Source: Lunularia cruciata
Taxonomy: Eukaryota > Streptophyta > Marchantiopsida > Lunulariales > Lunulariaceae
Assembly (NCBI GenBank): GCA_948567375.1
Contig: OX419757.1
Coordinates: 65,596,001 to 65,660,000, forward strand
Length of the DNA: 64,000 bases
Direction of reading: 5' to 3'
The notes under the pieces are model-generated. The model worked only from the letters and a program-made list of their open reading frames with translations, was not told the DNA's origin and did not search any database. A program made the position numbers and the translations under genes. Below are positions 45,803 to 63,738 of the stretch, piece after piece (the stretch's first letter is position 1; each line of letters begins with the position of its first letter).

Positions 45803-48021
45803 GGGGACCTCATAGATACTTGTTCAGCATGAGATCATAGTGCACACAATCCACAGGCATTATCTGATGAATGGCAGGAGCAGTGGCAGGGGGCAGCAAT
45901 CACAGCACACTGATACACATACAAATCCAATCGAGCATCACCAGTTACTCCGCGCTCCTTCAATCGCATCCTCTGCAACCAGCCAGCAGCCACCACCACA
46001 GACGAGATACAACAATTCTAGGGATCACCCGCCTCCCGCTTCATAATTTCTCCAGAGAATTCCAAACCCGAGTTGATGAGTTACCAACGAATTCCTGCGA
46101 GATCCCTGTGCGTTTCCCTACCTTGCAACCTTCAAACATCCAGTCCAATCTAATTCCACCACACAACTCCTCAACCGAACACTCACAGAACCAGCCAGTA
46201 CTACGGGTGATCTTGAACCTAAGAACGAGGGAGAGAAACAGAGGAAAGGAGAAGTGCCACCCACGCCTGGAGCGAGGCGAGTGCCCGTGAGCAAAATTGC
46301 AGCACAAGCGAAGACAACAACACTACTGTAAAAGAGGAGTTCGGGATTTACTACTAATAAGTATCCATCCATCCACTTCCTCCTCTTCCTACGTGAAGGC
46401 CAAATGCAACCACCCTGTTGTTACCTGTCCTGTCCCTGGGCAATTCATTACACGAAGGAAGAAGGAAGGCAAGTCAGGGGAGAGGTGCGTGAAGGGAACA
46501 GCCTCCTAAGAACCAGACAGGACACGTGCCGCCTTCTTTCTAGGCCACGCATCTGTCAACCTTCCAGATTGCCAAATATTCAAACCCTTTCCTCCATCCG
46601 TCCAACAATTGTCCTTCCTTCTTCTATCCAAATCCTCCTACCCAAGCTGCTGTGGAGTGCAGAACAAGCCAGCCCAGCCCATATGTTTGTAAAATATTCA
46701 TTCCAGACCCACATCTGGAAAGACTACACTTGTGGCTGTTGGTGACCCGTTCTTCCAGTTTATAATTCAAAACTTGTCACTCAGCCAACTGGGAGCTGCT
46801 ACTTTCCGCATTTGCCTGTCATTTGTGTCGGTCAGAGTCGGCCAAAGATATGACCTTTGTTCCCCGTCCTTGTTTGGAGTTCAGCCTTTCTGTCTTTCAA
46901 GGTGGATGTCACCCCCTACTGGTAGTTCTGGTCAACTGTGATCGGCCCAGCTCTGTCATAGGCGGTGACACTGTGGCCAAGTGACGTTGTTGGTGCTCAT
47001 GCAGTTCATTATACTTTCCGTAACCGTACTGAGTGAGTGAGTGAGAGAGTCGGAGCATTAAGCAAGGTTTATTCTTTCTCCAACAGCTGGAAAACAGGAG
47101 GAACGTGTCCTATGACATTTTCTAGCAAGAATGATTTCCCACACCTCTGAAGGTTACGGTGCTCGTGAGGGTGTAGGGCGACAATACAGCGGCATGCTTG
47201 AATAGGAAATCACAAGATGTCGGTCCGTGCTATCTTTTTACTCTTCAGCACAGTAAGAGTTCATAAATTGATCTGCAGAATGGTGAAGAGGGGGGTAGTG
47301 AGAGGATGCAAGCAATTTGAGTTTCTAGGTTTGGTGCTACATGGCTACAGTAGATTCAGCGATAAAGACCACGGCGGTCCGATATGCGTTACATGGTACA
47401 GGACAGGTTCATTTGATGTCGCACAAACAATTGAATGCCAAAGAGACTCCTCAGTACAATGAATCATTGTCAATCTCCGTTGCCTTCAAGAGTTAAATCG
47501 GTACTCACTAAGAACTTGCAACCCACGTCTCAAAAGTAGGTGCTTCAGACATTATACAACAACAATTGTGTCCGTAGAGTTCTGTGCTTCGCCATTTGCT
47601 CAATGGCAGCCATTAGTACGCCTCTTGTCTGCTTGTTTGAAGTGCTCCCAGACGAGAAAAATAGACAGGCCCTCCACGCTCCGGATGCACTTTTACATCT
47701 CGAAGAAAGTCCTGAAACCTCCTAAACAGCATCTTGACAACTGAAGCACCCTAATTTTTGGAGTGATTAAGAAGATCACTATCACGGTTGCTCAAGGAGG
47801 AACTTCGTCTGTGGCCGGAAATTTAGGAGCTTTGCGGTATACAAACCACCACAAGAAGATTCCAAGAGTGTATAGTGAGCATGCTGATGCTTTTACCGAA
47901 TACCAAATGCCCTGTGTGCAACCCTACGTTCTCATATTTGACGATTGAAGCAATAGCACCGTGGCAGGCTCTGGAGATATGGTCAGAAACTACATAAATA
48001 GGGAATGATGGATACAGGAGT
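45803..48021. other. Intergenic region, no gene seen
   Basis: This lies upstream of ELC and downstream of the DAR GTPase, so it should hold the ELC promoter and leader. A GAGT/GA-rich simple run lies near 47030-47052. Open frames (for example 45871-46290 plus, 46404-46745 plus) have no recognisable family. Confidence 0.5.
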
Positions 48022-50694
48022 CTACAACTTCACATTTAGAATTTTGGTATCTTTACCAGGCACAATATCCAACGTGAATTGGCCAAGCCCGCCTCGTCTA
48101 TAATGCTCGAGAAGATGTTGAGAAACCCGCTCTAGTCCAGCATCACCTAGCTCGGTAGGAACATGAAAAAACTTCCGCAGAAGATTCATCTGTATATCCA
48201 CCAAGCTTTCCATGTCTTCTTTGTTTTCCAGTCCCCCATCAAACTTAACACATGCAGATGCCAGCAAATCACGCACTCCCGAGAGTGAGCCCGAACTAGT
48301 CTGCACAGGAGTGCGCAAAGCCATAAAGGAAATAAGATATCAAAGTTTACTCAAGTAGAGAAAACCATTCAGAGTGATGTAGGAACGAATCTTTACCTTC
48401 TTCGACTTCGCAAACCCCGATAGCCAATGAAGATGTGCTGAGCGCGCATTCAGAACAGATAGCAAGTACCGTGCGAGCCGCTCTTCCCCAACGACCGAAT
48501 CTTTTACGGCACCTGCAAAACACAACCTCGTTACTTCCTGCGTACCAGATATCTGGCATTATCAAGCACCCCTAGTGGTGATAACTTCTGAAACAGCGCT
48601 TATGAAGAAAGCATGACTTATAGAGCGAAAGAAGTCATCACCTCTTATACCGGGATGCAAGCGCCGTACGGCTTACCTGTCAAAGCTAGTTTCATTCCAG
48701 TCTCTATGTTTTCGATGTTTGGAACCAGCACCCCTGGAGTATCCAAAACGTACGTACTTGGTCTTTCACCAATCTGTTTGAACGACACTGTGTCCGATCA
48801 GATTTTTCTCCAATAATAAATCGTGAAGCTAAGAAAAACAAGCACTATAAGAGTAATTATACAAGCCCAATACAGCGATCTTCAAGCACGTACCTTAAAT
48901 CCTGCAACATGTCGAGTGACCCCTGGTAAAGGACCAACTTTAGCCCTCTTCGGTTGCTCCTGCACTAGATAGAGGATGGCACGTAAGACTACTGTATATT
49001 ACAGGAGAAAACAAACATGAGATCTTAATTTCCTTGGCAAAGAACGATAAGATCCGTTTCTCTTCACTGACAGAACTATGCCTCGTGTGCATGATCCATG
49101 CATGCTAATCTCATCGTGGGAGTCAGCCTAAGCAGTGTATCCAGCAATGACGAACTCCATGTTGCTACAAGTTAAGAAGTGGCACCTGAAAAGTTAGCCC
49201 GCGTGATGTTGGACATGCTATTAATGAGGCAGGATTTGCCTACATTAGGAATGCCCAAAATCATCACTAGTAACGTCGGCTCGTTAGCAATTGCACGCCG
49301 GAGTTGCGTTTTAACCATGTCAAGCATCTGCGCACATGACCAGACAAATTCAAGGCAATCATTCAAGGTGCATGGTTACAGGGAGCTGGATGAAGAAAAC
49401 CAGATGCATAGATTCCCATCACGTAATGATAGCCTTCTGGAACCGTCCCGCGGTATCAACTTTCTCCATAAGTTAGTAGAAGTAAGATACCAGACAGTAT
49501 AATATGCTATCCTTGTAAAACCTTCTCGCAGTATCGACCTTCTCTGCTACTACTAGTTGACGTAATCCATCAATCTTCTCGGAGCCTACTCACTTCATTC
49601 ACTTTCTGGAAAGATTTATGTGATTCCTTGTGAACATCAAGCTGAGTCTCCTCTCAGTGCGCAAGATAAAGATACCTTCCGGACGGTCTTCGAATAATGT
49701 GAGTTTACGAAAATATGATTTTGTCCAAGCGATTCGAAGTACTCTTTCCATTTCTGATAATTGACAAGATGACCCAGGTAAGTACACTGCAAATGTCTCA
49801 ACTAAGAAAGAAATGGCAAATAGGAAGCTTAAGAGATAGAGTAACTCTAGAAGTAATTAGGAAGCACTACAGAATTTGAAAATTCCTTCTCGAAAGACGA
49901 CCAGTCTTTCTAGAGATCAGGCTCCCAGGTTACTTGAAGACGCACAATAATTTAAAACATCCCTCTACAGAACAAACGCGATGACTCTACAGCTGTGCAG
50001 AAGCATTTCCCATTAAGCAAGAAAGGAGATTTGATTCTTCTCTGGAAGTATTCGGCTACAACCTCCTCGAATCCAACACATGTTCTATGCGTTGGAAACC
50101 ATGTCTACAGTGAACTGGAAGTTACAGGTGCTAAATCTCACAATCAGACTGGCACACACTAACATCTTACCGGCATCATGTTGGGATTTGCAAGATCCAT
50201 CTTGTTGAGGACTATCAAGCGCTTCTTCCTATTCAATATTTCTTGCAGCTCCTGATTAGCGGACGATAAGGGGATCTGCAGATCACACAAGGAAATTTAA
50301 AACAATTACCGCCGCAGCAGACTCAATGCTCTCGATGCATCAACACGCAGCTCCTTATTGACAAGTAAATCGATGTTATCCAACTCAACCTCACCCAATA
50401 TTCCTTCACTCTTCATAAATCCGAATAAATATTTACCCTCGCATCACGAATTTCCAAAATGAAATCGACAGTCTTTATCTGCTCCCGAATGTTTCGCGTA
50501 GCTGACGCCATGTGACCAGGATACCAATTCACCGCCTCTGGGCCTTGTATCAAATTGTCTGCTGCATAAAACCTCCTCATCCACGGTTCAATTCCCCAAC
50601 CACGGTGCTTTTCCAGTCCCCTCAAGCTCCCCCGGACCCCGCTCATACAAGCTGCCGCCATTCTCACCACAATCCGCCACACCTCACATTTCAC
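48022..50694 (-). CDS. DAR GTPase, mitochondrial type (YlqF/MTG1 family)
   Basis: Eight exons join in phase to 392 residues: 50694-50437, 50275-50171, 49786-49676, 49327-49186, 48964-48894, 48773-48677, 48512-48397 and 48300-48022. The family has circularly permuted GTPase motifs, and all appear in that order: DAR at 84-86 (EIRDAR), G4 NKMD at 110-113, G1 GIPNVGKS at 183-190, a GVTR motif (G2) after it, and G3 DTPG at 240-243. WYPGHMASATR near residue 58 is the family signature. These proteins help assemble the large ribosomal subunit; the plant member with this start (DGP1/SIN2-like) acts in mitochondria. Residues before WYPGHM are Arg-rich (VRMAAACMSGVRG), suiting a mitochondrial presequence. 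Met12 (50659-50661) is an alternative start. Exon 5 uses acceptor CTAG rather than the nearby TGCAG to keep frame. Confidence 0.93.
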
Positions 50695-51446
50695 ACCGAT
50701 GTATTAACCATCGATATCCACAAAACCCATCTTCGAAAATCGTCACTGCATATCTCTGACATTCACAAGATCGATACCCTGAACACCAAAACCCCATTCC
50801 ACCGAAGAAGAGAGGTTTCCTTACTCATGCTCTCTCCATATCCTTGACCTTCCCCGTGGTTACCGTCACCCCAGGTTCAACTACACTAAGTTAGAACCAG
50901 CTAAAACAGAGGCCCCGAGTTCACTCCTCATCTAAACTTTGTAAAGTAACCAACAGGAGGTCCACAGCTACGGCTGGCGGTAGACCTAAACCCCAGGTAA
51001 CCTGGCCCACGGCCTTCAATCCAAGCGTGTTTCGTCTAGAGGTTGTTAAAAATACAGTCTCTTGTCTTTTGCAATTTTTCATCGAGAAAACCGCAGGAGA
51101 AACGTGCAAGTTTTCCTCCTGTTGTTGGGCCTTACTCCGCCTGAGAGAGAGAGAGAGAAGAGAGGCGCAGAGGTCAGTTGACGGACAGAGTGTAAGTTTG
51201 CAGCTTAAAACTCTGAATGATTATTCGAACCTCTAGTTGTTGTCGATCAACAGTCGATGGAAGCAAATTTGTAGGACGCTGTATGTTCGAGATTTCGGGG
51301 CAAGTCAAGAGCTGTGGGGATTGAGTGAAGACAATTATGGGTGTTGTGCATTGGTAGAGACAAAGAGGGAAAGGAGGAATTCGGAGTATGCAAGAGGCGA
51401 TGGATTGACCTAACCGCTTGGGGGAGGGCATTCATTTAAGAGTGGG
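50695..51446. promoter_or_regulatory. Divergent intergenic region between two housekeeping-type genes
   Basis: About 750 bp separate the start codons of the - strand DAR GTPase and the + strand charged nuclear protein. Both leaders and promoters must lie here, so shared control is possible. A GA-repeat at 51142-51168 could be part of the right-hand leader or promoter. I see no clear TATA box. Confidence 0.55.
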
Positions 51447-54400
51447 GTGATGGCAGGGGGAGAAGTAGAGAGTGCTGTAGAGCGGATGCAGTGGAGAGAC
51501 AATGGAAGACGAGACAGAGACAGGGAGCTGAGTTCTCCAGTGGCTATAATGGAGAGGGGGAAAGAAAGAGATGGGAGAGATCGAATTGTGAATGTGGAAT
51601 TGTCGCCTCCGAGGAGGAAAAGTACTGTTATTCGGAGGAGCCCTTCGGAGGAGTGTTCGGATTATTCGGAAGAGAAGGAGGAGCAGGAGCAGGATGTGAG
51701 GCCACCTCGGAGGGTGGAGAGACGAGAGAAGGAATCTGATAGAGGTAGGGAAAGGAGGAGAGAGATGGAGAAGAAAGAGAGGACGAAGGAATTTTTAGAC
51801 GTTGTTGATGAATTGGGAGGTAAGGAAGATCGGTATAGAGATAGGAGGAAGTCGGAGAGAAACCTGAGCTCTTCGGATGAAGATAGTGAGGAGGAAGAAG
51901 AGGTTGTGGAGGGGAGTATGAAGGAGGAGAGGTCCAGAAAGTCTGGAAAAGATCGGAGACATGACAGTGAGGAAGTTGGAAGTGAAGAAGATGAAATTAT
52001 CGGTGGGTCACCGAGGAAGAAGAGTAGAAGCAGGAAGAGGGGGAAAACTGGAAGGAAGCATGAGGTCTCAGAGGATGAAAGTGAGGAAGATCAAGCTGTA
52101 AGAGGTACACCTACTAAAAGGAGCAGGAGTAGGCATCTGGAGAAGAGTAGGAAGCATGGTGATCAAAGCAGAGGAAGTAAGAGGAAGCACCGAAAGGATA
52201 GAGGTGGTGATTCATCTGATGGTGAGGCATCAGAAAGTGATGAACCCACTAGCAGCAGTAGCGAGATTTCCGAGAGTGGAGATGAAGAGAGAAGAGAGAA
52301 GGAAAAGAAACGGAGTAAGAAGAAGAGACGGAAAGAGAAAGAGAGGGAACAGGAGAAGGAATTAAGGCGCAAAGAAAAGAGGAAGATGAAAGAGTTGAAG
52401 GAGAAGAAACACAAGTCAGAGAAGAAGAAGAAAAAGAGAGAGTTGAGGGCTAAGAAGCCCATTACTACCTCCTGGGGGAAATATGGCATTCTCAAGGACA
52501 TCGACATGTGGTATTGACTTCGAGACCCAATTTCATGTGTAAATTCAAATTAATTAGCCTAATAGCAGGACATCGAATGGCACTGAGTAAAGATCTTTTG
52601 CAGAAATGCAAATGGTGCCCTTATGCTCCCTAGGAGCGAGCAACCTTGAAAATCAATGTGCTTCTCGCATCTCACATTTAGCGCTCAAATCAGATGACCG
52701 TGTGGTTACTGACACAATGTTTCCTTTGTATCAGGAACAAACGACCGGAATTCAATGCCTGGTTAGGTGAAGTGAAGAAGGTACTGAATATCCAAGCTCT
52801 ATCTAGTTTCGCAGACGTTTCAGCTCTTTTAGTGACAGAAAATGACTGTAAATAATAATCAAGTAAAAGATCCAGCTAACAGCCGCTACTATCTTAAAGA
52901 GTTCCAGTTAGACACAGCAACTAATGGCTTATTACAGGTCTCCTAAGAGCCATAAACTGACATCACCTGCAGTGGATCCAATGGCGAATGGCGAATGGCG
53001 ATAGGCTTTTCTTGGTAGATTAGTGCCTTAATGGGTTATATCTGCTGGAATTCATACAGAACGGAACTTTATCCGAGTCCTGAATCATAATTCAAGAGGA
53101 ACTACTTGTTGAACTAGGTTCAGGAAATAACTGAGAACTGAGGATCGTAGGTTGGAGAGTATGTATGCAGGGCTTCTTTCTTAGAATTAGCATATAATAT
53201 CAGCGTTTCCCTTCTTGCAGGGTGTTATATAATATGGTGTGCTCAATTCATGCAGGTGAATATGGAAGTATTGTCCAACTGGGAAGAGAAGCAGATGTTC
53301 AAGGAGTGAGTGTCTCGTCCTTACTTATCAGGCTCCTGCTGAAGTGTCAGCTTTACAATATTATGACACGCGAGAGTGTGTCTATAGTACGCTCATAGAG
53401 TTTACTATGCATGCTCATATATGGGTCTATGTCCGTGAAAGGTAACGTTCAACCAATGCGTTTAGCTGGCAATGGAGTCGTTGACTCTCTATCCAACTAT
53501 ATGTGCAGGTATATGGAGGATTATAATACAGCCACTTTTCCTTCCAAGAAGTAAGCTTGTATTTCCCATCGTCTTCTTGTTTGTGTTTTGGAGACCATGA
53601 TGGTATGACAAACATACTCTCAGCAGCTAAATGTTCAAGTGGCTTCCTTGGTTTCAGATACTACAACCTTGACATATACCACCGTCGGAAGATGGTGAAA
53701 GCGAGAGTCAAGGGGCTCGCAAAGTTTGTGAAAGTGGAGCGAACTGATTTCAATGATGAAGAGCAGAGACGGTTAGCTATTGAACTTTATCAATTCTTAG
53801 ATGCTCGTATATATATTGGTACTACTTCCTCTTGTTCCTAGGTATCAAGGAAAAAGACACGCACCATCTCTCTCAGGTCTCAATTTCCTTCTTTGTATTG
53901 CCTAAGTATATGACGTATATTGGTCTATACCGGTTATTTTTAGCGTTTCCCAGAAGTAGGCTTCGAACTTCAAGAATTATGTGAATTTGCTGGATTAATT
54001 AAAGTAGAAGACACGGATGGATTCATATTCTGTAATTTCAATATTACAGGCTCGAACTAAGAAAGGAACGAGAACAGAAGAAGGAAGAAGATGTTGAAGC
54101 ACTGATGAAAACAATGCAGAGTGGAATGGTATGTACAACTCTCTGACCTTTTTCTGGTTACTTGTCTTAGTTTGCGCGCCGAGTTTACAGAATTCAATAC
54201 TTTGGCCACTTTTAGTGGGAACACTCCATTTGTGTTGGATGTCACCATCCTTATCTATGTGACCAGCCTTTTATTTTGGCAGTGTCTATTGATTGGCGCT
54301 AGTGTCGAAATTTGTCAATTATCAAGATGTTATTGAACTCGTTCATTATACATGTCAATTATCTGAACTTACAAAGTCTGCTGGTTCATTTTAGGCTCAA

Positions 54401-54640
54401 GCTATGCGAGAGCAGGCCCAACTACGAGAGGAGATGCAGTACCAGTTTCGGTTGGGCAATGTTGAGGTATGATGTCTTCCTTCTTGAATGTGCATTCAAG
54501 GCTGGTTCATTGGATTTTGCGGATCACCAAGTATCTGTATGCAGGATGATAACGATTAATGCGTTTCTTCCCATTTGCAGGCAGCACAAGCCATTCAACG
54601 ACGTCTTGATCCCGATGCAGATAAACTGGCGAAAACGTAG
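51447..54640 (+). CDS. Lys/Arg/Glu-rich conserved nuclear protein (unnamed plant family)
   Basis: Eight exons join in phase to 508 residues: 51447-52510, 52735-52780, 53256-53305, 53509-53550, 53658-53771, 54050-54128, 54395-54466 and 54581-54640. Residues 1-340 are low-complexity RS/RE/KE-rich sequence with acidic DEDSEEEEE runs, typical of nuclear RNA-processing proteins. The C-terminal 150 residues are a conserved core: ITTSWGKYGILKDIDMW, NKRPEFNAWLGEVKK, LSNWEEKQMFKEYMEDYN, TATFPSKKYYNLDIYHRRKM, DFNDEEQRR and a last AAQAIQRRLDPD. I know this core from plant proteins annotated only as nucleic-acid-binding or uncharacterised; a splicing-related role is inference from composition. The split codons TG/G (Trp), GA/G, AA/A and CG/G all restore conserved residues, which supports the model. 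An earlier or later Met (51450) would change little. Confidence 0.88.
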
Positions 54641-57505
54641 AGGAATTCGTGGTTGATCATTCTAAAGCAGCCGCCTGAGATGACGGAAAGCAGCGTGGAG
54701 ATCGACGAAGAAGAAGCTGCTCTTGCAGTAGATTTTGACATGTAAAGTGGAATGCCGGAGAAATCGCAGGAGCCTAGCAACCTTGGATATGCTCTCTTCG
54801 TATCTATTGAAAACCAGTGAACCACGCAGTGTTACATTCTTACACTGCAGGTCAACTGGGCACCACTAACTTAACATCATATATAGTGGTGGCATCCATT
54901 GTTTCAGAAACTTGCCTTGTGTGGAGCACTTTTTCTTGTTGAGGTGTCGCACATATTTTGTAGAATGTCCGTCTTTTGGAAAATCAATGACGGTTCTATG
55001 TTTGCTCGCGGACAGTTTTCGAGAAGAACTGGAGAACTGGTGCACGGATTCACTACCATTTTGTGAAGACACCGGTAATTCAGCAGGAAGGTTGAGGTTG
55101 CGACATCTACGAGAAAAATCTGTATCAAATTCTTCAGTCGTTGCTTTTACCCTCTACACGCTATACCACAGAAAGTATGAGAGGACAATCCATAGCATAC
55201 AGCTCCTGGCCGAAACTTAGTTCCACTTGCTGAAGAAAATTGCGAGGGTTGATCTTTTGTAACCAAGTGTTCGTTTATAACTGGCAGAAATGAATCACGT
55301 GTCGAGCACAGTGGGAAATCTACAAAGCTTTCGACCCCATTTATTGTTAGTAACTCAACATACTCTTCCCGTCTGATTAGCGTTCTATCTGTCTGTGGTT
55401 TCAGCTCGTCTCACTAGTGATTTCTGATACTTCCAATGACCAGACTACCTACTATATCCTTAATACATCCTACAAGAAGACGTACTCAACCCGAAGTCGC
55501 ATAAACAACTCATCTGCTATGAAGTTAAATTCAAGTGTTTAGAGAAAAATCTGAACGAGTGCAGAACGTTGACCGTCTCGATTGATTCGGCCTCCGTACT
55601 TTGTGACGCATTGGGGAATCTAGTTGGCGCTGACGAACTACCAGCAGATAATAGAACTCCGTTGTAAACGGGACCTATATCTTTCAAGGTAAACAGGGAA
55701 GCTATTCTGGTTCAAAACAGACAGGGAACATAAATAAGAGAAATTATTGTCGATGCCAAACTTTTCGGACAGTACGTTTTGATTCCAGGTGCGTATTGCC
55801 GCCAAGAATACACCAAAATTGGTTTTTGGGTGGAACTCGAGTCATCCCTCATATCCACCAACCGCGTCAAGCGAGAAACACATCTCTGAGTGTGCTTGGC
55901 AAGCGACGGACAGGTTGGGGGGAGTGGACGTAGAACACCGACGATGTTAAACTGAGCACATCCCCAGAATGATTGCGGATTAACATCTGCAATATGTGGC
56001 GGCCTCTGTTTTTGTCAGCGACAAATAGAATTCGTGGGGTCCAATTGACGCAACGACTCTTCTGTTAGTGTCGGCGACGTTGATCACAATGTGGCAGAGG
56101 CTCTGGAATCGAGTGCCCCAGGCTCTGAATCGGAAACGCACCAGCGATTACCAGTAACAGATTGTTACAGAACATTTTACTGTTATCACGGCGATCTCGG
56201 GATTAATAACTGCAGAATCAGGCCGCCTCCTACTCTCCTACTCTCATAAACAAACAAAATTCCTGGTTTATTTAAAACCGATCAATAACTGACCATTGGG
56301 GACTTGGAATCCGGCGGCCTTGACTTTGAAAGGGGGAGAAGGACGGGGGATTACCAGTACTCATTGCTACTACTAGGTGACACCTTCAGAGATTTATTTC
56401 CTTCTACAAACACAAGCCTGTCTGTTGTCAAGATTGACAATATCAAAGAGCTTCAGAACACATAAGAATTGTTAGTAAAGGTTATCGACGTCCACATTCG
56501 CGTATATGAAGAACCATGCGCGTAGATCTGTTACTATCAGTAAGGACTGGCACTCTACTCCTCCCACATGTGAGTTTCCTTTGCATCCTCAACAGGTCCA
56601 AAGCTGCGCAGTTTGCGCGTAGTTGCGAACTCTCGGCATGCAGCATTGGTAATATCGAATGTTCATGCAGACGGGAAGAAATCTGGTTAATAATACTACT
56701 CGAATCTGAGGCGATTGTCTCCAATATTGTCATTCCCGCTGAGCCTGCAAGTCAGGAAGTGTTGAAGTAAAGCTCACTGATCAGTACGAGCTGCTAAACT
56801 GCTAAACCTGCATGAATATACGATGGGAAAAGCCCTGCCCCATTCATCACCAGGGGATGCTATGGTATTAGACGCGAAACAAGAACCGTGATGGAAGTGT
56901 TCACGTCCTTGCTCACATCAGTGTTCGCTGACGTCGTGCAGATGAACACACAGGAAACAGGAAAAAGGGGAGAGTGTTAGCCACCGGTGAATGAAAATCC
57001 GCTGAAATTACTGCTTTTACTCATCATATCATGACTCTTTAGAAGTAAGCCATGTAAGAAGCCACAATGGGCACACATTGAGTCAGATTGGATTGGGCAA
57101 AGCTTACAAAACAGGTCCATTGAGACGACGATATTCAAAATTCAGTTCAAGATCTGCTTGCCACCCTGGATTGGTCCAGGGTGGGCTACAATCAATGACG
57201 AGGTCACGAAGGCAAACCCAGGAGTAATCGGTATTTAGAACCGACCATGTATTATTCCCACGGTAAACAAGGAAGAACTAGCAGCAGAAGGAAGAATTCC
57301 AGGGCAACAGCCTCATGCTGAAGCTCTCGGCACGTGCCTAAAGCCATGTGGGTCGATGGCAACAGTTGTAGTAAGCAAAACTTGCCCCTGGGGATTCCCT
57401 TTGTACAGATCTGCTACGAGTTTTCTATTGATCAATGACCTTTTACAAGTGCTCAAGGCTGATTTGATTTGAGTTGAGGGGAGTGTTTGAGAGATGACTT
57501 GATTT
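54641..57505. other. Intergenic region, no gene seen
   Basis: About 2.9 kb between two convergent genes, so it holds both 3' ends. Open frames such as 54912-55220 (plus) and 56482-56733 (minus) lack recognisable motifs. No RNA gene is recognised. Confidence 0.5.
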
Positions 57506-62339
<4,834 letters not shown>

Positions 62340-63290
62340 TAATTTTGATTATGAATGGGGCTTAGCACCATTTTAACTATGACTCTATTTAACTCTAGCA
62401 TCTTCATTATTCACTTGTGGTTCTACACTAGACGCAGCTGGGGTCCATATGACACCGTGTCCTTTTGGAGAAGAGAGTATAGCTACCCATGATGCTATTA
62501 GGGACATAGTGTTTGTTATGGCATGAGAGAGTGGATACTTGGCTTGGATGGAGCTTTCATATGTTTTGTAGACAATATGTGTTAGTGCAGATTTATACTT
62601 GGTCCGAGATGATCAAGTGACAATAGCGGATGTCGTGATTACGGACCCTATGCGGGATACAATTTTGGAAGGAGTGATTACCCATCCCCTTGGATGGGCG
62701 GCAAGTGCAGCAATAGGTCATAAGGTCTCCAAGTATAGGGGCATGCAGCAATGTCACCTCTTTGTCCCTCTAGCCTTGGAGCTCTATGGAGCCATGGACA
62801 CTGCATTATACACATTTGTCAGGAGAGCTTATCATGGTTGGCGCACGAGGTACCACTCTCACTCTCGTACTTTGTAGCATATTTTAGGCAGTGTATGTCC
62901 ATTGCTCTATAGAGGGCAATGGCTGATGCAATCCATAGGAGAGCAATCACACTAGGTGATGCTTCTTTGGATGCTCCAATTGTTTGTAGACCATACGACT
63001 TGCATAGCTCAGATATCTTAGGTGCAGTAGGGCAGATTTCTCATATAGACTCTATTGGGCCTAGCCCCATTTTACCTTTTTTTCTCTCCCTTGTACGGCT
63101 TGATGAGGTCTTTACATCCTTTGTGCTCTCTACACAATCGCCTTTTTTATGTTTTAACTCTATTTTATGACTCTATTTAGCTATTTAACTATGACTTTAT
63201 TGGGCCTTAGCCCCATTTTACCTCTTTTATCTCTCCCTTCTACGGCTTGATGTGGTCTTCACATCCTTCATGTTTTCTTCACGGTCGCCC
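62340..63290 (+). repeat. Dispersed repeat copy C with a nuclease-like coding remnant
   Basis: Opposite orientation to copies A and B. On the + strand it reads CPFGEESIATHDAIRDIVF (about 62460-62515) and WESGYLAWMELS. After a stop it continues DLYLVRDDQVTIADVVITDP, HPLGWAASAAIGHKVSKYRG and FVPLALELYGAMDTALYTFV (62590-62820), then in another frame MADAIHRRAITLGDASLDAP (62919 on). The pattern His/Asp, Val-Asp..Asp-Val..DP, Lys..Tyr, Phe-x-Pro-x-x-x-Glu resembles PD-(D/E)XK nuclease tails found after reverse transcriptase in some retroelements. I cannot fix the class. An internal direct repeat of about 145-bp period (ATTGGGCC..AGCCCCATTTTACCT at 63054 and 63199) lies near its end. Confidence 0.6.
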
Positions 63291-63738
63291 TTTTACTTGA
63301 TTATGATAATTTATTATAATTTGAGTGATCTTAGGACAAAAGATCATTTTAACTTGTTTAGCTTGTCATTGTAGCCAATTGCAGTTGGAGTTGTGTCTAA
63401 ATTATAAAATGGAAAGAATTTATAGAGTACATGAGTGCAATGAAGAGATGGTACAACTATAAAGAAAGCATAACACTCCTAAGAGAGCTCTATTACCATG
63501 GTTTTATCTTTAAAATAATTGAGAATGGAATATGAAGATTAGAGTGATAATCATTTTTGAAAAAAAGCATTTTATATGTATTTATATCACCTCCTCCCTT
63601 TGTGTTACCTTTGATGTACTATTCTAGACTTGAATTACATCTTTGGTCTCTTCAAAACAGGATTTTGTCTTGACAATTTAGGATTCTTGAGGAATTTGTT
63701 ACCTTATATGTAATTTGAAAGTCAACAGACAGAGTTCT
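63291..63738. other. AT-rich stretch, no gene seen
   Basis: It lies between dispersed repeat C and the LTR beginning at 63739. Nothing recognisable. Confidence 0.4.

Noticed and set aside
51447-54640. Naming the charged nuclear protein as style cell-cycle inhibitor 1
   Set aside because: Both are Lys/Arg-rich plant proteins, but the conserved C-terminal core here does not match the core I associate with that family, so no symbol was given.
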